From Stomorhina lunata (lineage: Eukaryota > Arthropoda > Insecta > Diptera > Rhiniidae): DNA of 64,000 nucleotides. A program made the translations under genes and the position numbers. A model generated the notes under the pieces. The model was not told the DNA's origin and did no database searches. It saw only the letters and a list, made by a program, of their open reading frames with translations. The stretch is from assembly GCA_933228675.1 (NCBI GenBank), contig OW121742.1:15888489-15952488 (forward strand), written 5' to 3'. Of the stretch, positions 11,216 through 23,920 are shown one piece after another. Every line of letters begins with the position of its first letter. Position 1 is the stretch's first letter.

Positions 11216-13392
11216 TTGTATGCAAATTTTTTCGTTATAAAATTTTGTTATAGCAAATTTTTCGTTATAGGAATTTTTCCGTAGAAAATTTTTAATTATA
11301 AAAATATTTCTATAGAAAATTTTTTGTGATAAAATTTTTTTTTATAGAAAAAAAAATTGTCTATAGAAAATTTTTAGTTATTAAAAGTTTTCTTAACAAA
11401 ATTTTTCGATACAAAATTTTTTCTATAAAATTTCTGTAGAAAATTTCCATTATTAAAATTTTTGTATAGAAATATTTTCATTGTACATTTTTTATAGAAA
11501 ATTTTTCGTCATTAAAATTTTTGTATAGAAAATTTTTTCTGTATAAATTTTTTCTATTGAAATTATTTCATTACAAAGTTGTAGAAAAGTTGTCTACAGA
11601 AAATGTTACGTTACAAAAATTTTCTATAGAAAATTCTTCGTTATTAAAATTTTTTGTTATAAACATTTTTCTATATAATAAAATTTTCTATAGAAAATTT
11701 TTTGTTATATACAAATTCTTCGTTCTTAAAGTTTTTTTTTATAGAAAATTTTTCTATCGAAAAATTTTTCCATAAAAAATTTTTCGTTATAAAATTTTTT
11801 TTGAAGATAATTTTTCGTTTTAATGTCATTTCTATAGAAAATTTTTTGTTATACAATTTTTTCTATGAAAAATTTTTTGTTACAAAAATTTTTCTATAGA
11901 AAATTTTTCGTTATAAATATTTTTCTAATGTAAATTTATGTTATAGACATTTTTCTATCGAAAACTTTTCGTTATATAAATTTTTCGTTACGAAAATTTT
12001 TCTAAATTAAATTTTTGTTAAAATTTTTCTATAGAAAATTTTTCGTTATCAAAATTTTTCGCTATAAAAATTTTTCTAAAGAAAATTTTTATTTATAAAA
12101 ATTTTTCTATAGAAAATTTTTCGTTATAAAAATTTTTCTATAGAAAATTCTTCTTTATAAAAATTTTTCTACAGAAAATTTTTCGTCATAAAAATTTTTC
12201 TATAGAAAATTTTTCGTTATACAAATTTTTCTATAGAAAATTTTTCGTTATAAACATTTTTCTATAGAAAATTTTTCGTTATAAAAATTTTTCTATAGAA
12301 AATTTTTCGTTATAAAAATTTTTCTATAGAAAATTTTTCGTTATAAAAACTTTTCTATAGAAAATTTTTCGCTATAAAATTTTTTCTATAGAAAACTTTT
12401 CGTTATAAAAATTTTTCTATAGAAAATTTTTCGTTATTAAAATTTTTCTTTAGAAAATTTTTTGTTATAAAAATTTTTCTATAGAAAACCTTTCGTTATA
12501 AAAATTTTTCGTTATACAAATTTTTCTATAGAAAATTTTTCGTTATACAAATTTTTCTATAGAAAATTTTTCGTTATACAAATTTTTCTATAGAAAATTT
12601 TTCGTTATAAGCATTTTTCTATATAAAATTTTTCGTTATAAAAATTTTTCTATAGAAAATTTTTCGTTATAAAAACTTTTCTATAGAAAATGTTTCTAAA
12701 GAAAATTTTTCGCTATAAAAATTTTTCTATAGAAAACTTTTCGTTATAAACATTTTTCTATAGAAAATCTTTCGTTATAAAAATTTTTCTATAGAAAATC
12801 TTTCATTATAAAAATTTTTCTATAAGAAATCTTTCGTTACAAAAATTTTTCTATAGAAAATTTTTCGTTATAAAAATTTTTCTAAAGAAAATTTTTCGTT
12901 ATTAAAATTTTTCTATAGAAAATTTTTTGTTATAAAAATTTTTCTATAGAAAACCTTTCGTTATAAAAATTTTTCGTTATAAAAATTTTTCTATAGAAAA
13001 TCTTTCGTTATAAAAATTTTTCTATAGAAAATCTTTCATTATAAAAATGTTTCTATAGAAAATCTTTCGTTATAAAAATTTTTCTATAGAAAATTTTTCG
13101 TTATAAAAATTTTTCTATAGAAAATTTTTCGTTACTAAAATTTTTCAGTAGAAAATTTTTTGTTATAAAAATTTTTCTATAGAAAATTGTTCGTGATAAA
13201 AATTTTTCTATAGGAAATTGTTCGTGATAAAAATTTTTCTGTAGAAGGTTTTTCGTTATAAAAATTTTTCTATAGAAGATTTTTCGTTATAAAAATTTCT
13301 CATTGTAAAAATTTTTCTATAAAAAAATTTTTCGTTGTAAAAATTTTTCTATAGAAAATTTTTCGATATAAAAATGTTTCTATAAACTTTTC
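11216..13392 (+). repeat. Satellite array 2, 31-bp monomer (CTATAG with TCGTTAT linker)
   Basis: About 70 tandem units. AAATTTTTCTATAGAAAA is followed by TTTTTCGTTATA. The first ~800 bp are degenerate and the units from about 12000 to 13300 are regular. The monomer is the reverse complement of array 5 (27636-31655). It is internally a dimer of a ~15-bp half-unit: an A/T block plus a linker, where the linker is CTATAG in one half and CGTTAT in the other. Confidence 0.96.
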
Positions 13393-14395
13393 TTTGGAAA
13401 ACTCTTCCGATCGTCAACTTTTCTATAGAAAACTTATCCGAACGTCAACTTTTTTATAGAAAACCTATACGATCGTCAACTTTTCTATAGAAAACTTATC
13501 CGATCGTCAACTTTTCTATAGAAAACTCTTCCGATCGTCAACTTTTCTATAGAAAACTTATCCGATCGTCAACTTTTCTATAGAAAACTTATCCGATCGT
13601 CAACTTTTCTATAGAAAACTTATCCGATCGTCAACTTTTCTATAGAAAACTTATCCGATCGTCAACTTTTCTATAGAAAACTTATCCGATCGTCAACTTT
13701 TCTATGGAAAACTTATCCGATCGTCAACTTTTCTGTAGAAAACTTATCCGATCGTCAACTTTTCTATGGAAAACTTATCCGATCGTCAACTTTTCTATAG
13801 AAAACTTATCCGATCGTCAACTTTTCTATATAAAACTTAACCGATCGTCAACTTTTCGATAGAAAACATATCCGATTGTCAACTTTTCTATAGAAAACTT
13901 AGCCGATCGTCAACTTTTCTATAGAAAACTTATCCGATCGTGAAATTTTTTACAGAAAACTTATCCGATCGTCAACTTTTCTATAGAAAACTCTTCCGAT
14001 CGTCAACTTTTCTATAGAAAACCTATACGATCGTCAACATTTCTATAGAAAACTCTTCCGATCGTCAACTTTTCTATAGAAAACTTATCCGATCGTCAAC
14101 TTTTCTATAGAAAACTTATCCGATCGTCAACTTTTCTATAAAAAACTCTTCCGATCGTCCACTTTTCTATAGAAAACTTATCCGACCGTCAACTTTTCTA
14201 TAGATTACTTATCCGACCGTCAACTTTTCTATAGAAAACTTATCCGATCGTCAACTTTTCTATAGAAAACTTATCCGATCGTCAACTTTTCTATAGAAAA
14301 CTTATCCGATCGTTAACTTTTCTATAGAAAACTTATCCGATCATCAACTCTTTCGATCGTCAACTTTTCTATAGAAAACACTTTCGTAAGTCCCT
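13393..14395 (+). repeat. Satellite array 3, 31-bp monomer with CG-rich linker (CCGATCGTCAAC)
   Basis: About 32 tandem copies. CAACTTTTCTATAGAAAACT is joined to a CTTATCCGATCG or CTCTTCCGATCG linker. It carries two palindromes per unit, CTATAG and CGATCG. It starts directly at the end of array 2, in the same period and with CTATAG in register. It is the only array here whose linker is CG-rich and holds CpG dinucleotides in number. The last units near 14340-14395 are disrupted. Confidence 0.96.
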
Positions 14396-15570
14396 TTTAG
14401 ACCATAAATACTTACAGATTTTTATAAACATTCAATATTTTAACACCTGACATCATATTTTTTAAGCCTTAATAAAGCACATCAATGATCACAGGTAATA
14501 ATCTCTGTCGTCTTAATTGTAATAATAAAAATTTGTATTCTTAGCTCATTTTAATTTGTCAAAAATTTCTAGGAAATCTTGTTACTAAATGATCTTGTAT
14601 TCATAAGATCTTTTTTTATTGTTCGAAACCACTTACATGACATCTTTAAAGAGTTCTCACACACATTAGCAGGATGGAAAGATCACCATTAACAAGAACA
14701 TCCAGGGAATGGCAGAGAGAAACCAATTCAATTATAAATTTATTAAAAACAGAAAAAAAATAAGCAACAAAAGCAAATGCAATCAACAAAACTGTCAGGG
14801 GGTATTCCATAATAGTAACAGCAAGATCAGCAACATTTTTGAGAACAACAAAAGATCGTAAGTAGAAAAAAAATGTTGTTGAACAAAAATCTCCTGTTGA
14901 TAAGCCATTAGTATGGCAACACTCCTTTTTATATAAAAGCTTTGTAGAGTTTGAGTGATCTTGAGTTGCAGCCACATAAGATTCTTAAATTCAGATGATG
15001 ATTACAATAATAAAGAGGAATTTGTTGTAAGTTCTTGTCTGTTCGGCTGTATCAACAATGCAAAACATTTTGATTATAATGACTATCCCCATCATAATTA
15101 GTGAGATGCTTGATCACGATCATAATGATGTTGATCATCACCATCATTTGCATTATTGTTGTGATCATGATACTTTTGGCATATTTGCACTTTTCCGAAT
15201 AAAGTTGTACCGAATGCAGAATGGAATTTATTTATTTGTTAGCCTGGATAATTGCACAGGTGTGTGGGATGAAAAACTCTTTAATAACAAGAGAAATCCC
15301 AATCTGTTGTCAGTTCGTTATTGCCCGAAATGATGAAGTTTTGTTCCAGGAATAAAAATAGTATATGATAATTTGAAAAAAAGTTAGTGTGAATATGAGG
15401 AAAAACTCTGTAAATACAATACAGATTTTGTTAACCTATTTTGCTTTCTAAAGAAAAAATTTTGATTAAAAAGCAGGGGCGGAACCCAGTTACAATAAAA
15501 TTTTCAATAAACAAATTTTTTGCTGTAAACATTTCGGAAAATAATTATTCGAACTTTTGTACTAACATAT
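14396..15570. other. Non-coding spacer between arrays
   Basis: No gene recognised. A GATCATCACCATCATTTGC-type triplet patch lies around 15100-15170. Open frames here (109 codons on the minus strand, 91 on the plus strand) are AT-rich, without recognisable domains. Scattered single satellite half-units appear from about 15440. Confidence 0.6.
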
Positions 15571-18275
15571 CTAAATAAAATTTAAAATTTTTTTTTTATA
15601 GAAAATTTTTCGTTAAAAAATTTTTGGTTTGTATGGAAAACTTTTCGTTAAAAAAATTTTCTGTAGAAAATTTTTTGTCAATAAAACTTTATAAATTTTT
15701 CTATAGAAAATTTTTCGTAAAAAAAAATTTTCTATAGAAAATTTTTCGTAAAAAAAAAAATTTCTATAGAAAATTTTTCGTAAAAAAAAAATTTTCTATA
15801 CAAAATTTTTAGTTAAAAAAATTTTTCTAAAGAAAATTTTTCGTCAAAAAATTTTTTCTAAAGAAAATTTTTCGTTAAAAAATTTGTCTATAGAAAATTT
15901 TTCTTTAAAAAAGTTTTCTATAGAAAATATAAAAAATTTTTCGCTAAAAAAATTTTCTATAGAAAATTTTTTGTTAAAAAAATTTTCCTATAGAAAATTT
16001 TTCGTTAAAAAAATTTTTCTAGAGAAAATTTTTCGTTAAAAAAATTTTTCGATAGAAAATTTTTCGTTAAAAAAATTTTTCGATAGAAAATTTTTCGTTA
16101 AAAAATATTTTCTATAGCAAATTTTTCGTTAAGAAAAATTTTCTATAGAAAATTTTTCGTTAAGAAATATTTTCTATAGAAAATTTTTTGTTAAAAAATT
16201 TTGTATAGAAAATTTTTCGTTAAAAAAATTTTCTATAGAAAAATTTTCGTTAAAAAAATTTTTCTAAAGAAAATTTTTCGTTAAAAAAATTTTTCTATAG
16301 AAAATTTTTCGTTAAAAAAATTTTTCTATAGAAAATTTTTCGTTAAAAAAATTTTTCTATAGAAAATTTTTCGTTAAAAAAAATTTTCTATAGAAAATTT
16401 TTCATTAAAAAAAATTTTCTATAGAAAATTTTTCGTTAAAAAAATTTTCTATAGAAAATTTTTCGTTAAAAAAATTTTCTATAGAAAATTTTTCGTTAAA
16501 AAAAATTTTCTATAGAAAATTTTTCGTTAAAAAAAATTTTCTATAGAAAATTTTTCGTTAAAAAAAATTTTCTATAGAAAATTTTTCGTTAAAAAAAATT
16601 TTCTATAGAAAATTTTTCGTTAAAAAAAATTTTCTATAGAAAATTTTTCGTTAAAAAAATTTTCTATAGAAAATTTTTCGTTAAAAAAATATTTCTATAG
16701 AAAATTTTTCGTTAAAAAATTTTTCTATAAAAAATTGTCTGTAGACAATTTTTCTTTAAAAAGATTGTCTGTAGACAATTTTTCTTTAAAAAATGTTTCT
16801 ATAGAACTTTTTTTTAATTTTTTCTATAGAAAATTTTTTTGTTTTAATTTTTTCTATTCAAAAATTTTCGTGAAAAATATTTTTCTATAAAAAATTTTTA
16901 TTAAAATATTTTTCTACAGAAAATTTTTCGTTGAAAATATTTTTCTATAGAAAATTTTTGTTTGAAAAATATTTTCTATAGAAAATTTTTAGTTAAAAAA
17001 ATATTTCTATAGAAAATTTTTTGTTAAAGAAAATTTTTTTTGTTAAATTTTTCTTTAGAAAAATTTTTTTCGTTAAAAAAAGACTTTTCTTTAGAAAATG
17101 TTTTGTTAAAAAAAAATTCTATAGAAAATTTTTCTTTTTTAGATTTTGCTATTGAAAATTTTTCATTAAGAAAATTTTTCTGTAGAAAATTTTTCGTTAA
17201 AAAATTTTAAGTTTAAAGAATTTTTCTATAGGAAATGTTTACATTAGAAATTTTTCTGTTAACAAAATTTTTCTACAGAAAATTTTTAGTTAAAAAATTT
17301 TATCTATAAAAGTTTTAGTTAAAAAAATTTATCTATAAAATTTTTCGTTAAAAAAATTTATCTATAAAAATTTTTCGTTAAAAAAATATTGTATGGAAAA
17401 TTTTTCGTTAAAAAATTTTTTTTCATTTTTCGTTAAAAAAAATTTTCCACAGAAAATTTTTCGTTAAAAAAATTTTTCTATATAGAAAACTTTTCATCAA
17501 AAAAAATTTTCTATAGAAAATTTTTCGTTAAAAATTTTTTTCTATATAGAGAACTTTTCATCAAAAAAATTTTTCTATAGAAAATTTTTCGTTAAAAAAA
17601 TTTTCTATAGAAAAGTTTTCGTTAAAAAATTTTTTCTATAGAAAATTTTTCGTTAAAAAAATTTTTATGGAAATTGTAATGAATGAAAATTGTATGGAAA
17701 ATTTTTCGTTAAAAATATTTTTTCATAGAAAATTTTTCGTTAAAAAAAATTTTCCATAGAAAATTTTTCGTTAAAAAAAATTTTCCACAGAAAATTTTCT
17801 ATATAGAAAACTTTTCATCAAAAAAAATTTTCTATAGACAATTTTTCGTTAAAAAAATTTTCTATAGAAAAGTTTTTGTTAAAAATTTTTTCTATAGAAA
17901 ATTTTACGTTAAAAAATTTTTGAAAAAAATTTTTCGTTGAAAAATCTTTTCGATAGAAAAGTTTTCGTTAGAAAACTTTTGTTAATTTAAAAAAATTGTT
18001 TAATAGAAAATGTTTTTGATAAAAAAATTTTTCTGTAAAAAATTTTTAGTTAAAAAGATTTTTCATTAAAATTTTTTTTTTTAATATTTTTAAATATTTT
18101 AAATATATAAAAAAAAAAAAATTGTTATTGAAAATTTTTCGTTAAAAAAATTTTCTAAAAAAACGTAAAAAAAATGTTTCTATAGAAAATTGTTGGTTAA
18201 AAAAATTTTTATATAGAAAGTTTTTCGTTAAAAAGTTATTCTATGGAGAATTTTTTCATTAAAATTTGTTGGGTT
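15571..18275 (+). repeat. Satellite array 4, ~30-bp monomer (CTATAG with TCGTTAA linker)
   Basis: About 90 units with AAAATTTTTCGTTAAAAAAA followed by TTTTCTATAG. Period varies 29-31 bp because the A-tract length varies. It is most regular between about 15990 and 16700 and strongly degenerate from 16730 to 18275. The linker differs from array 2 only in its last base (TTAA against TTAT), so the two look like sister families. Confidence 0.95.
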
Positions 18276-19417
18276 TTGTCCAACAGTGCTCCTCTTTTCA
18301 TCGGCAGCTCTGTTCCAAATTTCACCTAAAATTAACAATATTCACATGGTTTATATTATGACAAGATACATTTATTTAGTAAAATGAAAATATTAAATGT
18401 GTTAGATACACACACACTCACTCACTTGCGTAAAGATTATGGCAAATAAATTTTCATAAATGGCAAAAGTTTTTTTTTTTTTCTATATTAAATTGAAATA
18501 TTAAATTTATAGACAATCGTTTAAGATATTTCCTCATAGACTTTCCTAAAACCTTTTTAATAAAATGTTAAGAGATTTCATAAGTACTAGGAAAACATTA
18601 GAAAAAAAAGACCGTTAGTTTAATATAGTGACCAACTGAATGGAGCTTTCGCCAAGATCATAATCGTAATCATCAAACATTTTGGCAATGTTTAGAAACT
18701 AATGGGTTTTGTCTTTTTTTTTTTGGTTCTTTGAGACTGAGGCTTGAGAATAAGACGAATAAACGAACATTTAATGCATTTGATTTCAGTGGAAAGTATA
18801 ATGTACTTGAATGGATTACATACGCACAGAGCAAAGACAAAAGTTATAAGAGGAAAAAGTCAGAGATTCCCAATGCTTTTATACTCGACAAATCAGAAGA
18901 AACGTGCAGAAAAGAGTTGCCCAGATGATAAGCCTTGAGATTTACTGGGGCGCGCAATGACAAAGCAGTTGAATAAGTGTATCTTTATCTTCAATGTGAG
19001 CAACGCCTTCATTAGTCGTTACTCTGAAGATTAAGTCTCCTAACATTCTACCCAAAAACAAAATGACCTGTCAGGGTTAAGATTAGGGTGGAAGGTAGGA
19101 AGAATAGGTTAGAAGGCAGGAAGTGTATGGCGCTGTAGGGACCAAGGCTTCATAACGTTTATTATCGAAGGTAGGCGAGTGATTCCATATTATTAAAGGC
19201 AGTATATAGATAAATATGGCGGGTTGGCTGTGAATACAAAAACGAATGTCTCGATCATATATTCTGTGGTACCTTAGCCAAATGGTCGCCCTGTGGATGA
19301 AATCTCGGCCAGAAAAATAATTAATTATTAATTAAACAAATTTAAGTCAGCAACGACCAACCCGAACAGCAAGAGCTGAAGGGCTGAAATTTGGTACCTT
19401 TTTCGATGCATACATCG
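18276..19417. other. Non-coding stretch, nothing firmly recognised
   Basis: A slightly GC-richer segment (about 18880-19310) contains phrases that look like decayed coding or transposon sequence, but I could not place them in a family. Two overlapping open frames near 18731-18938 are about 65 codons long with no recognisable motif. Confidence 0.5.
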
Positions 19418-19485
19418 GCCTCTAAGGGGTTATGCCCTGAGAGGAGCTATATTTTTTAAAAAATAAAAGTGATAGGAAGAAAATT
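19418..19485 (+). mobile_element. Short LINE 3' end related to the copies at 3.0 kb and 46.7 kb
   Basis: A stem-loop at 19425-19438 (AGGGG, TTAT, GCCCT) is followed by TGAGAGG, an A/T-rich tract and then GTGATAGGAAG. The LINE at 1860-3090 ends with AGGGG, TCAT, CCCCT, then TGAGTGG, an A-tract and ATGATAGGAAG. The shared order supports a common 3' terminus. No coding part is recognisable upstream. Confidence 0.5.
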
Positions 19486-19499
19486 GAACATCGATACTA

Positions 19500-21770
19500 C
19501 AATAAGACGACGATTTTGAAAATGGAAAAAAAGGAGGTGAAAAAGGGTAGAATATTTTTGATGGTACTTTTTTTCACCCACATGTTTCTTTGAAATCAAC
19601 ATATATCTAACAAGAGTTTGGTACTTTTTCGATCAATGGGGTAAAAACGGTGAAAACAATTCCATTGTAGGATCTTTGATTTAAGCTTGAAATTAAACCA
19701 ATGAAATCAGAAATATAATTTTTAGAAAAGTCGATTGACCTTGAAAAAAATATAAAATACGTGTTTTTGTTACTTTTTAAATTTTTGGGGTTTAAAGGGG
19801 AAAAATCAATAAAATTACATTTCATATGCCAATAGGGATGAAAAGGGGAAAATTGGCTACGTTATATATCCGAAACCAAAAGCGATGGGAAAAAAAAATT
19901 TAATAAGGTTAAGATCAGATTTTAAAATAAAAGGATGCGCGATTCAAATATTAAAGGAGGCACTAATTTTTAAAATAGGGCAAATAGGGGGTAAAAAAGG
20001 TTAAAACTAAATTTTTGTAATTTTTTGACCCATATACAAATATATTATATTTTTTTTTTAAAAAAAACATAGATACAAAATTAATATCGCAGGCAATGAA
20101 CACAGAAAAATATGAAATATGTATTTGGTACTTTTTTGAGTAATAACCAAAAATAGGGAAAAGCGGGGCAAAAATTAAAGGAATGTTCTTTGATTTAAAA
20201 CTTTTAAACCAATGAAATATACTTTATTGAGAGGTCGATAACATTGAAGGGAAATCAAACACGTTTTGGTACTTTTTCAATTAAGGGGATACTAAAGGGA
20301 AAAATATGTAATATCATATACCCCAAATCATAAAGGATAAAAAAAGATGTGAAATTGCGCTGCGATCAGCAATGAAAATAAAAGAATATTTATTTGGTGC
20401 TTTTTTTTAAATTCGACAGTTTAGAAGATATACAAGGTTAAAACTAAGTTTTTGTACTTTAAAAAAAAAAAAATTGTAGAAAATAAATATTGGAGTAAAA
20501 TTTATATCGAAGGCAATAAATACAAAAAAATATGAAATACGTATTTGGTACTTTTTCGAGTAATGAGCTAAAAAGGGTAAAAACGGGCGGAAAAATCAAG
20601 AGGAGGTTATTTATTTTAACTTTACATATCTTTTAAGACAATGAAGACAGAAATGTAATTTATGGATAGGTCGATTACATTGAATATTCTAAACACGTAT
20701 TGGTACTTTTTCAATTAAGGGGATAAAAAAGAGAAAAACCGTTAACATTATATCCCCCAAATCATAAGTGATAAAATCAATAGTGAAATTGCATTGATAT
20801 CAACAATGAAAAAAACACTTTGGTACTTTTTAAAAAATTTGGCAGTTTAGGAAATATAGAAAGTGCTTAGCATGAAATAGGGAGTAAATAAGGTTTAAAC
20901 CGAATTATTTACTTTTTTGTTGACCCATATACATATGTATATTATGTAGAAAATAAAAAAATAAACATGCCGGCAATGAACCCAAAAAAAATATGAAATA
21001 CGTATTTGGTACTTTTTCGAGAAGGTAAAAACGGGCGGAAAAATCAAGAGAAGGTTCTTTTTTTATTGTACATATCTTTTAAGCCCATTAAGACAGGAAC
21101 ATAATATATGGATAGGTCGATTACAATACCAATACGTGTTTAGAATATTCAATCTAAACACGTATTGGTACTTTTTCAATTTAGTGAATTAAAAGGGGAA
21201 AATTAATAGAATTATATCCCCTAAATCATAAAAGATAAAAACAAAAATGAAACTGCGTTAAGATGAATAAAAATAAAAGGACACTTATTTGGTACTTTTT
21301 CTAAAATTCGGCAGTTTAGAAGATATAAAAGGGTAAAAATGGGAAAATTTGTTAACTTTATAAATAGGAAACCAAAAGCGATAGAAAAAAAATTTAATTG
21401 GGTTTAGATAAACTTTTAAAAATAAGGGAACATTTAGTACTTTTTCCAAAATAGAATAAAATTGTAATAAACAGGAAATAAACAAATATATGGTTTCCGA
21501 TTTGATAAGTTAAAAGGTAAAAACGGGAATTACTGATTCATCTTTAAACTGATCAGGACCCTAGAACTACAAACTCCATCAGATCGGAAAAAATAGCCAA
21601 GTCTATAATACTTTTTAAAAACTGGGTATAAAAGGGTAAAACACCTTGAGTATAGATCAAATTTTAGACCTTAATCGATTAATATTAAAAGAATATTAGG
21701 CACGAGTGATACTTTTTCGAAGTACTTTTTAGGTACTGCCTGGTAACTTTCATACCTAACGAAAGTTAGA
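19500..21770 (+). repeat. Complex tandem repeat built on a TTTGGTACTTTTT phrase (~420-470-bp higher-order unit)
   Basis: The phrase TTGGTACTTTTT or a close variant recurs near 19563, 19617, 20127, 20266, 20393, 20547, 20700, 20820, 21006, 21162, 21288 and 21435. Corresponding sub-units are spaced 420-470 bp apart (for example 20127, 20547, 21006, and 20266, 20700, 21162). So the higher-order unit contains about three ~140-bp sub-units. Divergence is high. It does not code for protein and is not related to the CTATAG satellites. It starts right after the LINE 3' end at 19485. Confidence 0.85.
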
Positions 21771-22045
21771 CTTAGTATAAAATTGTTTATAGAAAAATTC
21801 TTCTCAAAATATAAGTATTTTTGATTTGAGAATCTCTGATTCAAAGGATGACATTAATAACAATTTAGAAATTTTCATCAATTCCATTGTATTCTAAAGA
21901 ATTGCCAAGAAATCGAACAAAACACAAACATATTTAATTACGAGGGTGGATTTAAAATGAACTGGTTAGAAAAGTTAAGAAAAATTAATATATTAAAAGT
22001 CTTCGCTTCACATTTAAGTAATTAGTAACCTTTAACTGTCAAAAA

Positions 22046-22646
22046 ACAAGTAAAATAGTGCTATAGTCGGTCTAGTCCGACCATAAGATACCCTTCACCA
22101 CCAAGGTCAAAGGTGTTCTTTTATCTGCATAAAGGCAAATATTTGCTAAATTTTACCATCATACAAACATTTTCTCAAAACTTATTTATTTAATCTGTTT
22201 CCGTCGTTTGGACTTACATGAGAGCTAAGGTCAAATGTGGACCGATTATCTCGAAATTTGGCAAATTGATTACAGTTGTTACAAAACTTATGTATGCAAA
22301 AAATAAACTCAAAATTCTCATTATCTTTAGATTTACGAGCGTTTTAAAGATTTTTGTCTCATTTAGTGCGTTTTGATAGCAGAGTTTATATGGGAGCTAT
22401 GGTCAAATGTGGACCGATTTCAACGAAATTTGGTACAGTGATTTTGATTTGCGTAAGCAGTGTTTCAAAGTTGTTTCAAATTTCATGAAAAAAATATTGA
22501 TATTTGTAATATCAATTCCAGGAAGTGGGACTTATGTGAGGTACCACAAATAATGGACCGATTTTGACGAATTTCAATTATCTCACTATACTAAAAGGTG
22601 GGTCTAAGACAAATATTTCTATGCGTTACATACATGAAGGGTATAA
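22046..22646 (+). mobile_element. Dispersed hairpin-ended repeat, copy 1 (internally deleted)
   Basis: This begins AAGTAAAATAGTGCTATAG, then GATACCCTTCACCACC. It contains the repeated internal phrase TCAAATGTGGACCGATT with GAAATTTGG (twice) and ends at GAAGGGTATAAA. Compared with the copies at 40960 and 44082, it lacks the part with the GACGGACGGAC run and most of the terminal hairpin. It is non-coding. Similar short repeats are very common in muscomorph fly genomes; I do not assign a class. Confidence 0.8.
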
Positions 22647-23920
22647 ATAGATAGGCAATTGTTTAGCAAATGATTAGGCCTTAGCAGAGAACTTAGTAAG
22701 ATTTACTTAAGTACATAGACTTTATACTAACCTGCAACTACATTTTAGTAGGAAACTAGTCCCTTGCTCTAAGGCACACAGGTAAAGCGATACATCGGTT
22801 TAACTGTCGGTTTGCTGTCGGATTCTTATTAATAATATAATTATAAGTTATTATAGAAGTTTGAAATAAAAAAAGAAAAAACTTGCAAAAATATAGATTT
22901 TTGATTCTTATAGTACAATTACTTGGCTCAGAGTACACTTATTAGATAACCTACATTTTAAAACACTTTTTAATTTACCCACTCTTCTTGGACTCTACCA
23001 TAAAGAGTATTTATGAAAGTCATAACTTTTATATTAAAGCCATAATATCAAATAAACAGAAAAAAAGGAACCGAATGCAAAATTTTTTCTGCTCAAAAAA
23101 AAAAAATGAAATAAAATCCAAAAACCTACGCATCTCTGTTACAGCAGCTCTAAAACCTCACAACCTAAATATTTTTCTAAATCACACAAATACTCACATA
23201 TGGATTCATATCCATGTAAACTTCGCATTCATGTGTATTTTATATGAATTATTAGAATTGTTAAAAATTTCTCAAAGAGTTTGTCTTAAACAAAAAGTAT
23301 GAGATTTTCTTTTTATGTTGAATTTATTTTTCATACTTATTCCTGGTTGTTGTTATTTTAAATATGATGTAAAAGACTTGATAAACAATCTGGCTAAAAT
23401 GATCGCTCATTCAAAACATTTAAATGTGCTTGTTTTTCCTTTTTTTGTTTTTTTCTTATTAACTCAATTTTTTTCCTTTCAATTTTTCTTATTCCCTAAC
23501 GAGTCTTCGTTGATGCAAAGCAAAAGGGAAATGCGAGGAATATATAAAAAAGAATTACACAGACCTCACCAGACGCTGGAACAAATACTTATTTAAAGGC
23601 CTTATTACAATCTAAATATCTAAGCGATTTATTGAGTCAAAGCTTTAAAACAAACTCTAGTAGAAAAACGATTTTATAAACAATTCAAACAAACATTTGT
23701 TGGCCATGTCCCAATAAGTTTCTTTTCTATTTATCCTGTGAAAAAGGTAAAAATAGAAGAATAAGAGAAATATTTGCAATAAACGCACATAAGAAATGTC
23801 AGACTAATAAGGAAATTTAAAGAAAGTTAAGTGAATCTTTTCTTTAACAAGTAGACTAAGGCCGGCTTAAAGACTAAAATAAAGGTTTAAGTTTAGACCA
23901 ACAAATACATACACAAATAT
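22647..23920. other. Non-coding AT-rich stretch
   Basis: Nothing recognised. Open frames of 104 and 93 codons (22988-23302, 23315-23596) are composed of AT-driven residues (K, N, F, I, L) with no domain. I consider them chance frames. Confidence 0.6.

Noticed and set aside
11216..13392. TATA-box-like words inside the satellites as promoters
   Set aside because: The TATA words are part of every monomer and have no initiator or downstream gene.
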